Positions 24,446 through 33,059 of a stretch of 64,000 bases of DNA are shown one piece after another. Position 1 is the stretch's first letter. Each line of letters begins with the position of its first letter. Made by a program: the position numbers and the translations under genes. The stretch covers positions 330,301-394,300 of the forward strand of contig UQPZ01000001.1 in the NCBI GenBank assembly GCA_900543145.1, given 5' to 3'. The notes below the pieces were generated by a model. It was not told the DNA's origin, searched no databases, and saw nothing but the letters and a program-made list of their open reading frames with translations. This DNA comes from an uncultured Ruminococcus sp. GTDB lineage: Bacteria; Bacillota; Clostridia; Oscillospirales; Ruminococcaceae.

Positions 24446-26668
24446 TTACTTTCCGCTGCGTTCAACGGAAATAACGTTTTTTATCTTTTTTATTTTTGCA
24501 ATTACACTATTTAGCTGCTCCATCCCTGCAACGCTTAATGTTACTGACAGAATTGCATTGCCGTTTTTCAGCTCTCTTGACGCCGATTCATGAATATAGA
24601 TGTTTATCATTGCAAGAGCGGAGGAAACGTCAGCAAGCAGACCTATTCTGTCGACCGCAATAATATCAAGTGTCGTCTTGAAATATCCGTTGTTTTCCTT
24701 GGTTGCAGCCCACTTGACATGAACCCATCTCGGAGCTGAATCAGGCTTATCCTTCTGAGTCTGATAATTTACGCAGTCGCATTTGTGAATTGATATACCG
24801 TGACCTCTGGTAATAAAACCGATTATCTCATCACCAGGAAGCGGGTTGCAGCATTGGGCAAATTTTATAACACAATCGTCGATCCCGTCTACAATTACTC
24901 CGGACGAATTTTTAGTGCGCTGAGGCTTTATATCCTCGCTTATTTCAGCCGTTACTTTTTCACCGTATTTTTTGTTGTATTCGGCTTTAAGCCTTTGCAT
25001 TACTTTGGAAAGCTGTACTCCGCCGTAGCCTATAGCTGCAAAAAAATCATCCAGAGTTTCACAGTTATGCCTGCGCATATCAAGCTTAAGAAAATCTTCA
25101 AGTTCTTCCTCGGGCACCTTTATCATATTTCTGCGGAATTCCCGCTCCAATGCGTTTCTTCCCTCAAAGATATTTTCTTCTCTGCGCTCCTTTTTGAACC
25201 ATGAACGTATCTTGGACTTTGCCTCGTTTGTCTTGCACATATTAAGCCAGGAACGGCTCGGACCGTGACCTTCTACGTTTGTAGTCAGTATTTCTATTAT
25301 TTCTCCCGTTTTGATCTGATAATCATAGGAAACCATTTTTTTATCGGCTTTTGCGCCGCACATTCGGTGTCCTACCTGAGTGTGTATAGCATAGGCAAAA
25401 TCAATTACCGTTGAACCCATAGGCAGCGTTATCATATCACCTTTAGGAGTAAAGGCAAAAACATCCTCAGGTGCAAGATCATTCTTGATAGCTCTGACAA
25501 TTTCCTCAACGTCGTTGGATTCCTGCTGTGATTCGATGATCTGCCTTATCCATGCCAATCTGTTATCATCCTTGGAGCTTCCCTTAACGCCCTCTTTATA
25601 TTTCCAATGAGCGGCGATTCCGTATTCGGCTGTACGGTGCATTTCCCATGTGCGTATCTGAACTTCAAATGGTATTCCCTGTCTGCCTATTACCGTAGTG
25701 TGAAGCGACTGATACATATTCGGCTTGGGCGTCGAAATATAATCCTTGAATCTGTTGGGAATCGGCTTGAACATATCATGGATAATACCAAGAACGTTAT
25801 AGCACTCAGTAACAGTATTAACGATTATTCTTACGGCGTAACGGTCATAGATCTGATCTATCTCCTTACCGTCACGGTATACTTTCTTATATATCCCATA
25901 ATTGCTCTTAACTCTTCCCTCGATCTGGGGAACAGGGTCAAAGTCCTGAGAAAGCCTTTCACGGATACGCTCCTTGATCTCCTCTACAAGCTGATCACGT
26001 CCGTCCTTCCTCAGCTTCATCTGCTTATCGATCTCGGCATAAGCATAAGGGTCAAGATAGTAAAAAGACAGATCCTCAAGCTCGTCTTTAATAGAACGTA
26101 TACCCAGACGATGTGCAATCGGAGCATAGATATTCATAGTTTCGTGAGCAATGATCCTTCGCTTTTCTTCACGGCAAAAGTTCAGAGTTCTCATATTGTG
26201 AAGCCTATCAGCGAGCTTTATAATAATTACCCGTATATCCTCACTCATTGCCAGCAGGATCTTTCTTATATTTTCAGCCTTTTGCTCGTCCTTTGTAAAT
26301 ATCTCTACCTTTTTCAGCTTTGTAACACCGTTTACAAGCATTGCTACATCAGTTCCGAATTGCTTGTGGAGATACTCAAGAGAACAGTCGGTATCTTCAA
26401 CAACATCATGAAGCAATGCGGAGCAGATAGTATCGGTATCCATGCCCAGCTCAAGCAGGATATAAGCAACCGCAAGAGGATGTGTTATATACGGCTCACC
26501 GGATTCCCTTTTCTGACCGGAATGATACCTATCGGCAAGCTCATATGCAGACACTATCTTTGAAAGGTCATACTGCTTTTCGCCGTCTAATATCTTCTGT
26601 ATCAATGCGTCGATAGTATATTCGGTTTTTGCTTCTATAAGATAATCCTTTTCATTAATATCTTCCAT
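24446..26668 (-). CDS. relA: Bifunctional (p)ppGpp synthetase/hydrolase
   Basis: The 740-aa long RelA/SpoT homolog has an HD hydrolase domain (about 40-200, with HPLAVAYILLE and HDVVEDTD intact), a synthetase domain (about 230-340, with RFKDYISTPKPNMYQSLHT), a TGS domain (about 400-460, VFAFTPKGDMITLP), a zinc-finger region with CCNPLPGDEI and a C-terminal ACT domain. The RFKD motif is the type found in bifunctional Rel enzymes, and intact HD residues support hydrolase activity as well. GGAGG precedes the ATG. It is second in the operon after recJ. Confidence 0.96.
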   Translation of the reverse strand: MEDINEKDYLIEAKTEYTIDALIQKILDGEKQYDLSKIVSAYELADRYHSGQKRESGEPYITHPLAVAYILLELGMDTDTICSALLHDVVEDTDCSLEYLHKQFGTDVAMLVNGVTKLKKVEIFTKDEQKAENIRKILLAMSEDIRVIIIKLADRLHNMRTLNFCREEKRRIIAHETMNIYAPIAHRLGIRSIKDELEDLSFYYLDPYAYAEIDKQMKLRKDGRDQLVEEIKERIRERLSQDFDPVPQIEGRVKSNYGIYKKVYRDGKEIDQIYDRYAVRIIVNTVTECYNVLGIIHDMFKPIPNRFKDYISTPKPNMYQSLHTTVIGRQGIPFEVQIRTWEMHRTAEYGIAAHWKYKEGVKGSSKDDNRLAWIRQIIESQQESNDVEEIVRAIKNDLAPEDVFAFTPKGDMITLPMGSTVIDFAYAIHTQVGHRMCGAKADKKMVSYDYQIKTGEIIEILTTNVEGHGPSRSWLNMCKTNEAKSKIRSWFKKERREENIFEGRNALEREFRRNMIKVPEEELEDFLKLDMRRHNCETLDDFFAAIGYGGVQLSKVMQRLKAEYNKKYGEKVTAEISEDIKPQRTKNSSGVIVDGIDDCVIKFAQCCNPLPGDEIIGFITRGHGISIHKCDCVNYQTQKDKPDSAPRWVHVKWAATKENNGYFKTTLDIIAVDRIGLLADVSSALAMINIYIHESASRELKNGNAILSVTLSVAGMEQLNSVIAKIKKIKNVISVERSGK

Positions 26669-26669
26669 A

Positions 26670-28709
26670 TCAGCAGCCTCCGTTGCAGATTTTATTTCTT
26701 AATTGCACCAGTACAGGAGCGTTTTCAATTTTGACCTTGCTTTCGGCAGGCAGCAGCTTGATTTTTTCGGACGACGGCGTAAATGCTGCCAGTCCGGTCT
26801 GACAAAAAGCGTCAATGCATATTCTGAGCTTACAGTAATTCATATCAGGAGCTTTAAGCTTCATATATAAATCGTCAGCCGTTATTTCCTGAGCGTTTTT
26901 CAGATATTTGTATATTTCTACAAGCTCATGTCTTTCGGGATTGATTTTACGCAGAAACGCCTGAGGCAGCTGTTCTCCCCGTCTGTATTTTTCATAGCAG
27001 TCCTTAGCGGCGAAATATCTGTCCTGATTTACTCGGTGAGGGCGTATATCCAGCGCCTTAATACTTACGCTTTCTTTCCCTGCATATGAATTTACCGCAA
27101 GATTAGCAGCTATATCTACTATATCTCCTGCGCTGAAAAACAATTTATCCGGACTTCTGCCGAACAGTAGCGCCTGAGTATGCAGGCTGCCGTAGGTAAT
27201 GTCGAGCCGAGTATGCTTGCCCTGAGAAAGAGAAGTTATTCTATCAACCCTTGCTCCAGCCAGTGCAAATACAGGCTGAGGATTACCTGCGCCAAAAGGC
27301 TCCATAGCAAGCAGACCCCTGACATTTTCCACTGTAATCTCCTGCGGAAGTATAAGCATATCACATTCAATAACTGCAGACGGCATTGAATCAAAAGCAT
27401 TTGCGTACTCATAAACCTTATCGGTAAATCCTGGTATATTTTCCTCCTTGAGCGACAGTCCTCCCGCACATTCATGCCCGCCGAACTGTTCAAGAAACTC
27501 AGAAGTATAGCTGAGACATTTAAATATATTAAAGCCCTTCACGCTCCTTGCAGAGCCGCGAGCCATTTCATTTTCATCAATAGATATAAGTATATTAGGC
27601 TTGGAATACATTTCAAGCAGCTTTGAGGATACAATCCCAAGAACTCCGTGATGCCAGCCTTTTCCCGCAAGAACAATGACCCTCTGAGCAAGAACCTCCG
27701 GGTTTTCATCAATGTATTTAAGTATATCCGTCATAATTTCAGTTTCTGTAGCTTTGCGCTGATTATTCAGCGTTATAAGCATATCTACATAGCTTTCGGC
27801 GTCCTCAGCGTCTTCCGACAGCAGCGCCTTGACTGCGGTAAGCGGAGAATCGAATCTTCCCGAAGCATTTATTCTCGGGGATATCTGAAATGCTATCGCT
27901 CCTGAAGTAAGGCAGTCTCTTTTTATCCCTGCTTTATCAATAAGAAAATTCAGACCAGGATTCTCAGTGTTTTTTATGTATAAAAGACCCTTTTTAACTA
28001 TAGTTCGGTTTTCTCCCGTAAGAGGTACAATATCTGCTACCGTTCCGATAGCGCAAATATCCGAATACTGCTCAACGACCGCCTCATAATCTCCTCCGTC
28101 AAGTGCAGCGCAGAGCTTAAGTGCTACTCCGACCCCGGAAAGTTCTTTGAAAACAGACGGACAATCAAGCCTGTGAGGATCAACAACAGCAGCCGCTCTG
28201 GGCAGCTTTTCCGAAGGCTGATGGTGATCGGTTATGACCAGCTTCATTCCAAGCTGCTCGATCAGTTCGGCTTCTGCATGAGCTGATATACCGTTATCAA
28301 CTGTAACGATAAGCGAAACACCTTTTTCGGCAAGCTCATTTATTGCCTCGCTGTTCATTCCGTAACCGGCTTCACGTTCAGGTATATAATACATTACGTT
28401 TGCGCCCATATTTTCAAGATAATTATATAAAACAGCTGTTGCGGTGACACCGTCGCAGTCGTAATCCCCGTAAATGCATATAAGCTCGTAGCTGTCCACA
28501 GCTCTGTTTATAACATCGGCAGCAATCTGCATATCTTTGATCATAAAAGGATCCGAAAGAGCGGCGTCGCTGAAAAAATCAGCAATGTCCTGAAATTCAG
28601 TATATCCTCTTGAAACCATTACTTTTAAAGTAAGCGGACTCAAATCGCATTTTCTACCGAACTCCGCCGCAAGCCTTTCATCAGGCTTATTCACTCTCCA
28701 TCTTTTCAT
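26670..28709 (-). CDS. recJ: Single-stranded-DNA-specific exonuclease RecJ
   Basis: RecJ degrades ssDNA 5' to 3' in recombination and repair. The 679-aa protein shows the DHH-family motifs GDYDCDGVTA, VDNGISAHAEA, DHHQPSE and VDPH, then the DHHA1 signature GGHECAGG and an OB-like C-terminal part. The ATG at 28709 (MKRWRVNKPDE) has AGGA 10 nt upstream; the longer frame starts at TTG codons with poorer spacing. It is the first gene of a five-gene operon with relA, which it touches without a gap. Confidence 0.94.
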   Translation of the reverse strand: MKRWRVNKPDERLAAEFGRKCDLSPLTLKVMVSRGYTEFQDIADFFSDAALSDPFMIKDMQIAADVINRAVDSYELICIYGDYDCDGVTATAVLYNYLENMGANVMYYIPEREAGYGMNSEAINELAEKGVSLIVTVDNGISAHAEAELIEQLGMKLVITDHHQPSEKLPRAAAVVDPHRLDCPSVFKELSGVGVALKLCAALDGGDYEAVVEQYSDICAIGTVADIVPLTGENRTIVKKGLLYIKNTENPGLNFLIDKAGIKRDCLTSGAIAFQISPRINASGRFDSPLTAVKALLSEDAEDAESYVDMLITLNNQRKATETEIMTDILKYIDENPEVLAQRVIVLAGKGWHHGVLGIVSSKLLEMYSKPNILISIDENEMARGSARSVKGFNIFKCLSYTSEFLEQFGGHECAGGLSLKEENIPGFTDKVYEYANAFDSMPSAVIECDMLILPQEITVENVRGLLAMEPFGAGNPQPVFALAGARVDRITSLSQGKHTRLDITYGSLHTQALLFGRSPDKLFFSAGDIVDIAANLAVNSYAGKESVSIKALDIRPHRVNQDRYFAAKDCYEKYRRGEQLPQAFLRKINPERHELVEIYKYLKNAQEITADDLYMKLKAPDMNYCKLRICIDAFCQTGLAAFTPSSEKIKLLPAESKVKIENAPVLVQLRNKICNGGC

Positions 28710-28747
28710 TAACAACAAATCCTCACTGATAATTTACATTCCATATT

Positions 28748-28776
28748 ATTATAGCATAATTTAAATTATTTTTCAA
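28748..28776 (-). promoter_or_regulatory. Promoter of the recJ-relA-MBL-hemZ-rlmD operon
   Basis: TTGAAA (28771-28776), 17-bp spacer, TGC-TATAAT (28748-28753) on the minus strand, about 40 bp before recJ. Confidence 0.65.
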
Positions 28777-28873
28777 TAGCATACGAAAGAATTTGAATAA
28801 CAGGAGGATCTGCTTTTTGAACAATACGTCAAATACGATCATAATAAAGATTTTATTCACTTGACATAAACAA

Positions 28874-28907
28874 AAACCTCCCTGTCAGCTGTCTGACAAA
28901 GAGGTTT
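28874..28907 (-). terminator. Terminator of rplM-rpsI
   Basis: A 7-bp stem (28874-28880 with 28901-28907) plus an inner GTCAG/CTGAC stem, followed on the minus strand by TTTTTGTTT. Confidence 0.75.
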
Positions 28908-28986
28908 ATATCAGCAATTTTGAGTTGGAAAACCAGCAAAAAGTTTTCGCAGATTTCATAATGCCGGTATTCCTGAGATAATTTCT

Positions 28987-29388
28987 TTATCTCTTTGAGA
29001 ACTGAGGCGCACGACGTGCTGCTTTGAGGCCGTACTTCTTTCTTTCCTTCATTCTCGGGTCACGGGTAAGGAAGCCTTCCTTCTTCAGAGCAGGACGGAA
29101 CTCTTCGTTAAACTGAAGTAAAGCTCTTGAAAGTCCGTGTCTGATAGCTCCTGCCTGACCTGTTACACCGCCGCCAGTTACTGTGCAGACGATGTCAAAC
29201 TTGTCATTTGTATCTGTTACACCGAAAGGCTGACGAACTATAAGCTTCAGTGTTTCAAGACCGAAGTAATCGTCGATATCTCTTCCGTTTATGGTTATTT
29301 TACCTGTTCCCTCGTAAATACGAACGCGGGCAACAGAATGCTTTCTTCTACCTGTGCCATAGAAAAATGGCTTTTTTGATTCGTACAT
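28987..29388 (-). CDS. rpsI: 30S ribosomal protein S9
   Basis: The 133-aa S9 protein has the family start YGTGRRKHSVARVRIYEG, the middle GGGVTGQAGAIRHGLSRAL, and the C-terminal basic tail KYGLKAARRAPQFSKR that reaches the ribosomal P-site tRNA. The ATG at 29388 is chosen because GAGGAG lies 8 nt upstream; the frame from 29406 has none. It follows rplM in the usual L13-S9 operon. Confidence 0.97.
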   Translation of the reverse strand: MYESKKPFFYGTGRRKHSVARVRIYEGTGKITINGRDIDDYFGLETLKLIVRQPFGVTDTNDKFDIVCTVTGGGVTGQAGAIRHGLSRALLQFNEEFRPALKKEGFLTRDPRMKERKKYGLKAARRAPQFSKR

Positions 29389-29405
29389 CTTAATTGCTCC
29401 TCTCA

Positions 29406-29834
29406 TTAAAGTTCGTATTTCTCAGGCTTCTGAGCTGCATTGTTGTGCTCAGCGCCCTTGTAAACTCTCAGCCTTTTTGCAGCGGCTCTTCCGAGTGTAT
29501 TGTTAGGGAGCATTCCCTCAACTGCAATCGTCATAGCTCTGTCAGACTGCTCAGCCATAAGCTTTGAATACTTGATCTCTTTAAGACCGCCTATCCAGCC
29601 TGTGTGCCACTTAAAGGATTTCTGCTCAAGCTTCTTTCCCGTAAGTACAGCCTTATCGCTGTTTATGATGATTACATGATCTCCGCAGTCTGCATGAGGC
29701 GCATAGGTCGGCTTATGCTTGCCGCGAAGAATATGAGCAGCCTTAGCGGCAACTCTTCCGAGGGACTGTCCCTCAGCGTCTAAAATATACCACTTGCGAG
29801 TAATATCGCCGGCTTTTGGCATATAGGTTGACAT
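29406..29834 (-). CDS. rplM: 50S ribosomal protein L13
   Basis: The 142-aa L13 protein has the family N-terminus (KWYILDAEGQSLGRVA), the RGKHKPTYAPHADCGDHV segment and VEGMLPNNTLGRAAAKRL. The start at 29834 is chosen because GGAGG is 7 nt upstream. It is first in the rplM-rpsI operon, preceded by a consensus promoter and a structured leader. Confidence 0.97.
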   Translation of the reverse strand: MSTYMPKAGDITRKWYILDAEGQSLGRVAAKAAHILRGKHKPTYAPHADCGDHVIIINSDKAVLTGKKLEQKSFKWHTGWIGGLKEIKYSKLMAEQSDRAMTIAVEGMLPNNTLGRAAAKRLRVYKGAEHNNAAQKPEKYEL

Positions 29835-29847
29835 ATTTTTTCCTCCG

Positions 29848-29903
29848 TTCAAATTTCAATTCTGTAATCCATACAGACATATTCTGCCTGTAGACTCACA
29901 ACA
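29848..29903 (-). ncRNA. Putative L13 leader element
   Basis: The transcribed leader between the rplM promoter and its start folds into a 7-bp hairpin (ACAGGCA with TGTCTGT, one G-T pair) enclosed by a weaker outer stem (GTGAGTC with GGATTAC). Firmicutes are known to carry an L13 leader that is thought to mediate autoregulation. I infer the identity from position and shape only. Confidence 0.4.
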
Positions 29904-29909
29904 TTAGCT

Positions 29910-29938
29910 ATTATACAATATGAAAATTCAAAAGTCAA
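29910..29938 (-). promoter_or_regulatory. Promoter of rplM-rpsI
   Basis: TTGACT (29933-29938), 17-bp spacer, TATAAT (29910-29915) on the minus strand. Confidence 0.75.
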
Positions 29939-30103
29939 CAGCTAAAATGGCGAATTTTTAATTTATATCCCTGCAACGCTTAAAATCTCTCTGTTTTTCT
30001 CGTTTTCTCTTGATTTCTTGATTTTCATTTCATTTTATTATGAATATACAACTGCGTAAAGCTAAGAAAATAATTTTTCACTGCCGTAAAAATACAACAT
30101 TCA

Positions 30104-30550
30104 TTATTCTTCTCTAAATCTTTTAAGCGCATCGTTGATCTCTTCGGAATACTTTTTATCAGAAATATAAGAAGAGACAGCTGTAAATATGTAAACCGCC
30201 AAAATACTCAGAGCCATCACTATACAAGATAAAACGGACAGTTCAAACCAGTGAAATTTATATCCCATAAGCATTATGCATATATTGATCAGTATATAAT
30301 GCACCGAATAACGTATAATATATTCCTTTTTTGAAACATCTCTGTCGCCGAGCGTACAGGGAAGACATACTGCGGTAATAAGTCCTGTTGCCGCTCCGGC
30401 TGCCAGCACCTGCCACAACACCGATGAATATAAGCTAAAATCCCGTACATCGCTTAACGAAAGAGATATCGCACAAACGAGCGTTATTCCGGTTGTAATT
30501 CTTGTAAAGCTGTCTATGAAATCCTTTATAAATCTGCTCACGCCTTTCAT
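30104..30550 (-). CDS. DUF3021 family membrane protein
   Basis: The 148-aa protein has about four membrane helices (around residues 16-35, 45-62, 80-98 and 103-125) and a charged C-terminal tail. DUF3021 proteins are regularly encoded next to a LytTR-domain DNA-binding protein, and that is the case here (2-bp gap). The pair is thought to be a regulatory module in which the membrane protein controls the LytTR partner, but the mechanism is not established. It is the last gene of the ABC-LytTR-DUF3021 cassette. Confidence 0.85.
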   Translation of the reverse strand: MKGVSRFIKDFIDSFTRITTGITLVCAISLSLSDVRDFSLYSSVLWQVLAAGAATGLITAVCLPCTLGDRDVSKKEYIIRYSVHYILINICIMLMGYKFHWFELSVLSCIVMALSILAVYIFTAVSSYISDKKYSEEINDALKRFREE

Positions 30551-30552
30551 AG

Positions 30553-30999
30553 CTATCCTCCTATTCCTAGTTTTCTCTTCATATCAGGCACATACTGCCG
30601 TGAGATAATAATTTTCTCTCCGTTTTTAAGCAAGGCCTCAAAACGGCTGTTGAAAGCAGGAGTAAGCTTCTGGATCTTTGACAGATTTACTATTACTGAT
30701 TTAGACACTCTGATAAAATCTGTATTTTCAAACTGCTTTTCCAATTCATAAAGCTTCTGCTTTATCTCATAAAACTGTTTTTCACAATACGCAAAGATCC
30801 TGCTGTCTACCGCTTCAAAATAATATATCTGCCTTGGCTCTATCATTCTTATTCCGCCGTTCTCGTCATAACAGGTCAGCTTATCCCTTTCCGCTTTTAT
30901 GGAGTAGATCAGCTTTAATATACGCTCGTCAATATTATTTGAGCGTATAACGATCTCGTCCTCGCAGTTATCGGCGATATCCTCTATAATAATTTTTAT
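30553..30999 (-). CDS. LytTR DNA-binding regulator with an ATA start codon
   Basis: The 148-aa protein has an N-terminal dimerisation-like part (about 1-50) and a LytTR domain (about 55-145, PRQIYYFEAVDSRIFAY, FIRVSKSVIVNLSKI, KNGEKIIISRQYV). The first Met codon of the frame (30846) would remove a third of the protein. Related LytTR/DUF3021-partner proteins begin M-K-I-x-I-E, and here the codon in that place is ATA (30997-30999), read K-I-I-I-E-D-I after it. AAGGA lies 9 nt upstream, ideal spacing. An ATT at 31000-31002 is the only alternative. Either a non-canonical start is used or a mutation has silenced the gene. Confidence 0.75.
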   Translation of the reverse strand: MKIIIEDIADNCEDEIVIRSNNIDERILKLIYSIKAERDKLTCYDENGGIRMIEPRQIYYFEAVDSRIFAYCEKQFYEIKQKLYELEKQFENTDFIRVSKSVIVNLSKIQKLTPAFNSRFEALLKNGEKIIISRQYVPDMKRKLGIGG

Positions 31000-31011
31000 A
31001 ATATCACGTCC

Positions 31012-31923
31012 TTATTGTTCTGCGGAAGATTTTCTCTTCATAATCAATCCGCTTGCCGCTAAAAACATTATACCACAAACCAGCAGAATTGCAAGCTGAG
31101 TATATTCGTTTATAACCGTATTTCCGAAAGACACTGTTATCCCCATTTCATTTCTGTATTCCGCAGTTATGTCCGACGGAATGCCGCTAAACGCCGTATT
31201 AACTGCGTCATTGGTTATTACCGCTCTGAACATTGAAGCTCCGTGAAGAAACGGCATACATTTCAATACATTCTGTACTCCGCTGGGAAGCCCCGCCATA
31301 GGTATATAAATCGCTCCCAGAAATCCTACTAGCGTCCCGATAACCGTTCCCAGACTTGACCAGGCCTTTTCACTTTTTACAAGTAGCGCTGTAAAATACA
31401 TTATACAGGCATACGCAAACGAATTTACCGCGATAATCATCAGCACTTTAAGATGAGCCTGTACAGACAGAAGCTCTGCTCCCTGATAAAAAGCATACCC
31501 CTCAGATACAGCAAGCGTTATTATACATATAATTACCGAAGCTATCCATGCTGCGCTTAAATAGCCAAGAGCTATTACCGTTCTGCTTACCGGAGCTGCG
31601 TAAAGGCTCTCAAGCCTGTGCTGAGCCTTATCGTCTATCATAGCCGTTATTGAAGACATTGTAATAGTAACTGCGTTGATTGACACTATTCCCGAAACAG
31701 TCCACATCAGCACGACAAGCTGAGCGTTCTTTTTATCAGCGTCTGTATCTCGTGTTCCAAAGCTTTCAAGTATTTCGGTAATTGCGTTTACATTCATATC
31801 TCCCAGAAAAACTACCATAAGTATGATAACTATAAACATAGCGATCAGAGAAAAAAATACTGCCGATTTATCCCTTAGATATATTTTAAGGTTTCTTGAA
31901 ACCAGACCTGCAAACCGATTCAT
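31012..31923 (-). CDS. ABC-2 type transporter permease
   Basis: The 303-aa protein has the ABC-2 layout: one N-terminal helix (about 22-42), a large loop, and five further helices in the C-terminal two-thirds. It pairs with the ATPase encoded 36 bp upstream. The ATG at 31923 is about 12 nt after AAAGGA, and the first Met at 31935 directly abuts it, so I prefer 31923. The substrate is unknown; such exporters near LytTR genes often handle antimicrobial peptides or lipids (inference). Confidence 0.88.
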   Translation of the reverse strand: MNRFAGLVSRNLKIYLRDKSAVFFSLIAMFIVIILMVVFLGDMNVNAITEILESFGTRDTDADKKNAQLVVLMWTVSGIVSINAVTITMSSITAMIDDKAQHRLESLYAAPVSRTVIALGYLSAAWIASVIICIITLAVSEGYAFYQGAELLSVQAHLKVLMIIAVNSFAYACIMYFTALLVKSEKAWSSLGTVIGTLVGFLGAIYIPMAGLPSGVQNVLKCMPFLHGASMFRAVITNDAVNTAFSGIPSDITAEYRNEMGITVSFGNTVINEYTQLAILLVCGIMFLAASGLIMKRKSSAEQ

Positions 31924-31959
31924 AAATATAACCATTCCTTTCTATATAGTCTATTACAT

Positions 31960-32871
31960 TCAATCAATATATACGGATTCAAGCGGCTTTCCTGCCGAAT
32001 TGAGGAAAACATCGTCCATACTGCCGTTCACTACCTCAAAACCGCTGATCCTGTTTTTGACCTTTTCTATAAATGGCAGCGCTTCAAGCGTTCCTTCCGT
32101 ATAAACCGCAAATCCGTAATCGGTTTTAATAAATTCCGATCCGATCAGCATATCGGATAGATCCTCTCCGGTATACAGTCTGAGCGTATCCTTCGCATAT
32201 TTTTCTTTAAGCTCGAATGGCGTTCCCTCCGCACATATTTTTCCGCTGTCAATAATAACGATCCTGTTAGCGGAAGCAGCTTCCTCCATATAATGAGTAG
32301 TCAGGAAGACAGTCATTCCCGTTTTTCTTCTAAGCTCTTCAACTGTTTTCCATACGCTTTTTCTTGCAGCCGGATCAAGACCTGTAGTAGGCTCATCGAG
32401 GAAAAGTATCTCAGGAGTATGCATAAGTGCGGCGGCAATTTCACAGCGCCTTTTCTGCCCTCCGGAAAGCGTGGAGTATCTTTTTTCCCTGATATCCGCT
32501 AATTCAAGAATACTGCATACTTTATCCAGCTGTTTTTTTACGCCGCTTCTGTTCATACCATAAAGCAAGCCTTTGAAAATCAAGTTTTCTTCAGCTGTAA
32601 GAATACCGTCAAGGCAGTTATGCTGATAAACGATGCCTATTCTGCTCCTTATCTCGTTATCATTCCTTCCGAGCCTGTATCCGCATATTTCCGCTTTACC
32701 TGACGAAGGCTTCATAAGAGTCGAAAGCATATTTATAACAGTAGACTTTCCTGCTCCGTTTACACCAAGGAATCCGAACAGCTCGCCTTTTTCAACCGAA
32801 AAGCTTAAAGAATCAACTGCCTTGATTTTTCCATAGCTTTTGCTTAGATCTTCAGCTGTGATTATCTTCAT
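31960..32871 (-). CDS. ABC transporter ATP-binding protein
   Basis: The 303-aa ATPase has Walker A (GVNGAGKST), the Q-loop (IVYQHN), the ABC signature LSGGQKRR, Walker B (EILFLDEPTTGLD) and the switch histidine (LTTHYMEEA). The roughly 80-residue C-terminal extension is typical of DrrA/CcmA-type exporters. The ATG at 32871 has AAAGGG 8 nt upstream; the GTG at 32880 does not. It is first in the cassette ATPase-permease-LytTR-DUF3021. Confidence 0.93.
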   Translation of the reverse strand: MKIITAEDLSKSYGKIKAVDSLSFSVEKGELFGFLGVNGAGKSTVINMLSTLMKPSSGKAEICGYRLGRNDNEIRSRIGIVYQHNCLDGILTAEENLIFKGLLYGMNRSGVKKQLDKVCSILELADIREKRYSTLSGGQKRRCEIAAALMHTPEILFLDEPTTGLDPAARKSVWKTVEELRRKTGMTVFLTTHYMEEAASANRIVIIDSGKICAEGTPFELKEKYAKDTLRLYTGEDLSDMLIGSEFIKTDYGFAVYTEGTLEALPFIEKVKNRISGFEVVNGSMDDVFLNSAGKPLESVYID

Positions 32872-32901
32872 ATCCGTCACCCTTTCTCAAACTATAATTA
32901 C

Positions 32902-32931
32902 AGTATATCAGTAAATTGCACTGGCTTTCAA
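32902..32931 (-). promoter_or_regulatory. Promoter of the ABC-LytTR cassette
   Basis: TTGAAA (32926-32931), 18-bp spacer, TATACT (32902-32907) on the minus strand. Confidence 0.5.
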
Positions 32932-33009
32932 GGACTTTAAGATAAGCTGCGGATAATAAAAAGTAAAATACATAACTAGATAGGCTGAGCTGCAACTTGA
33001 AATAAAAAA

Positions 33010-33027
33010 GGACGGTCTTCACCGCCC
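33010..33027 (-). terminator. Terminator of the 269-aa membrane protein gene
   Basis: A 7-bp stem with one G-T pair (33010-33016 with 33021-33027) and a 4-nt loop, followed on the minus strand by TTTTTTATTT. Confidence 0.75.
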
Positions 33028-33059
33028 TGAAATTATATTAAATTAAATCTGCAATATAT

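Noticed and set aside
25607..26563. 318-codon plus-strand frame opposite relA
   Set aside because: Antisense to conserved relA domains; composition and lack of motifs indicate a shadow frame.
28797..28867. Short plus-strand open frame with EDLLFEQYVKYDHNKDF
   Set aside because: Only about 22 codons, preceded by a stop and lacking a usable start codon; too short to support as a gene or remnant.
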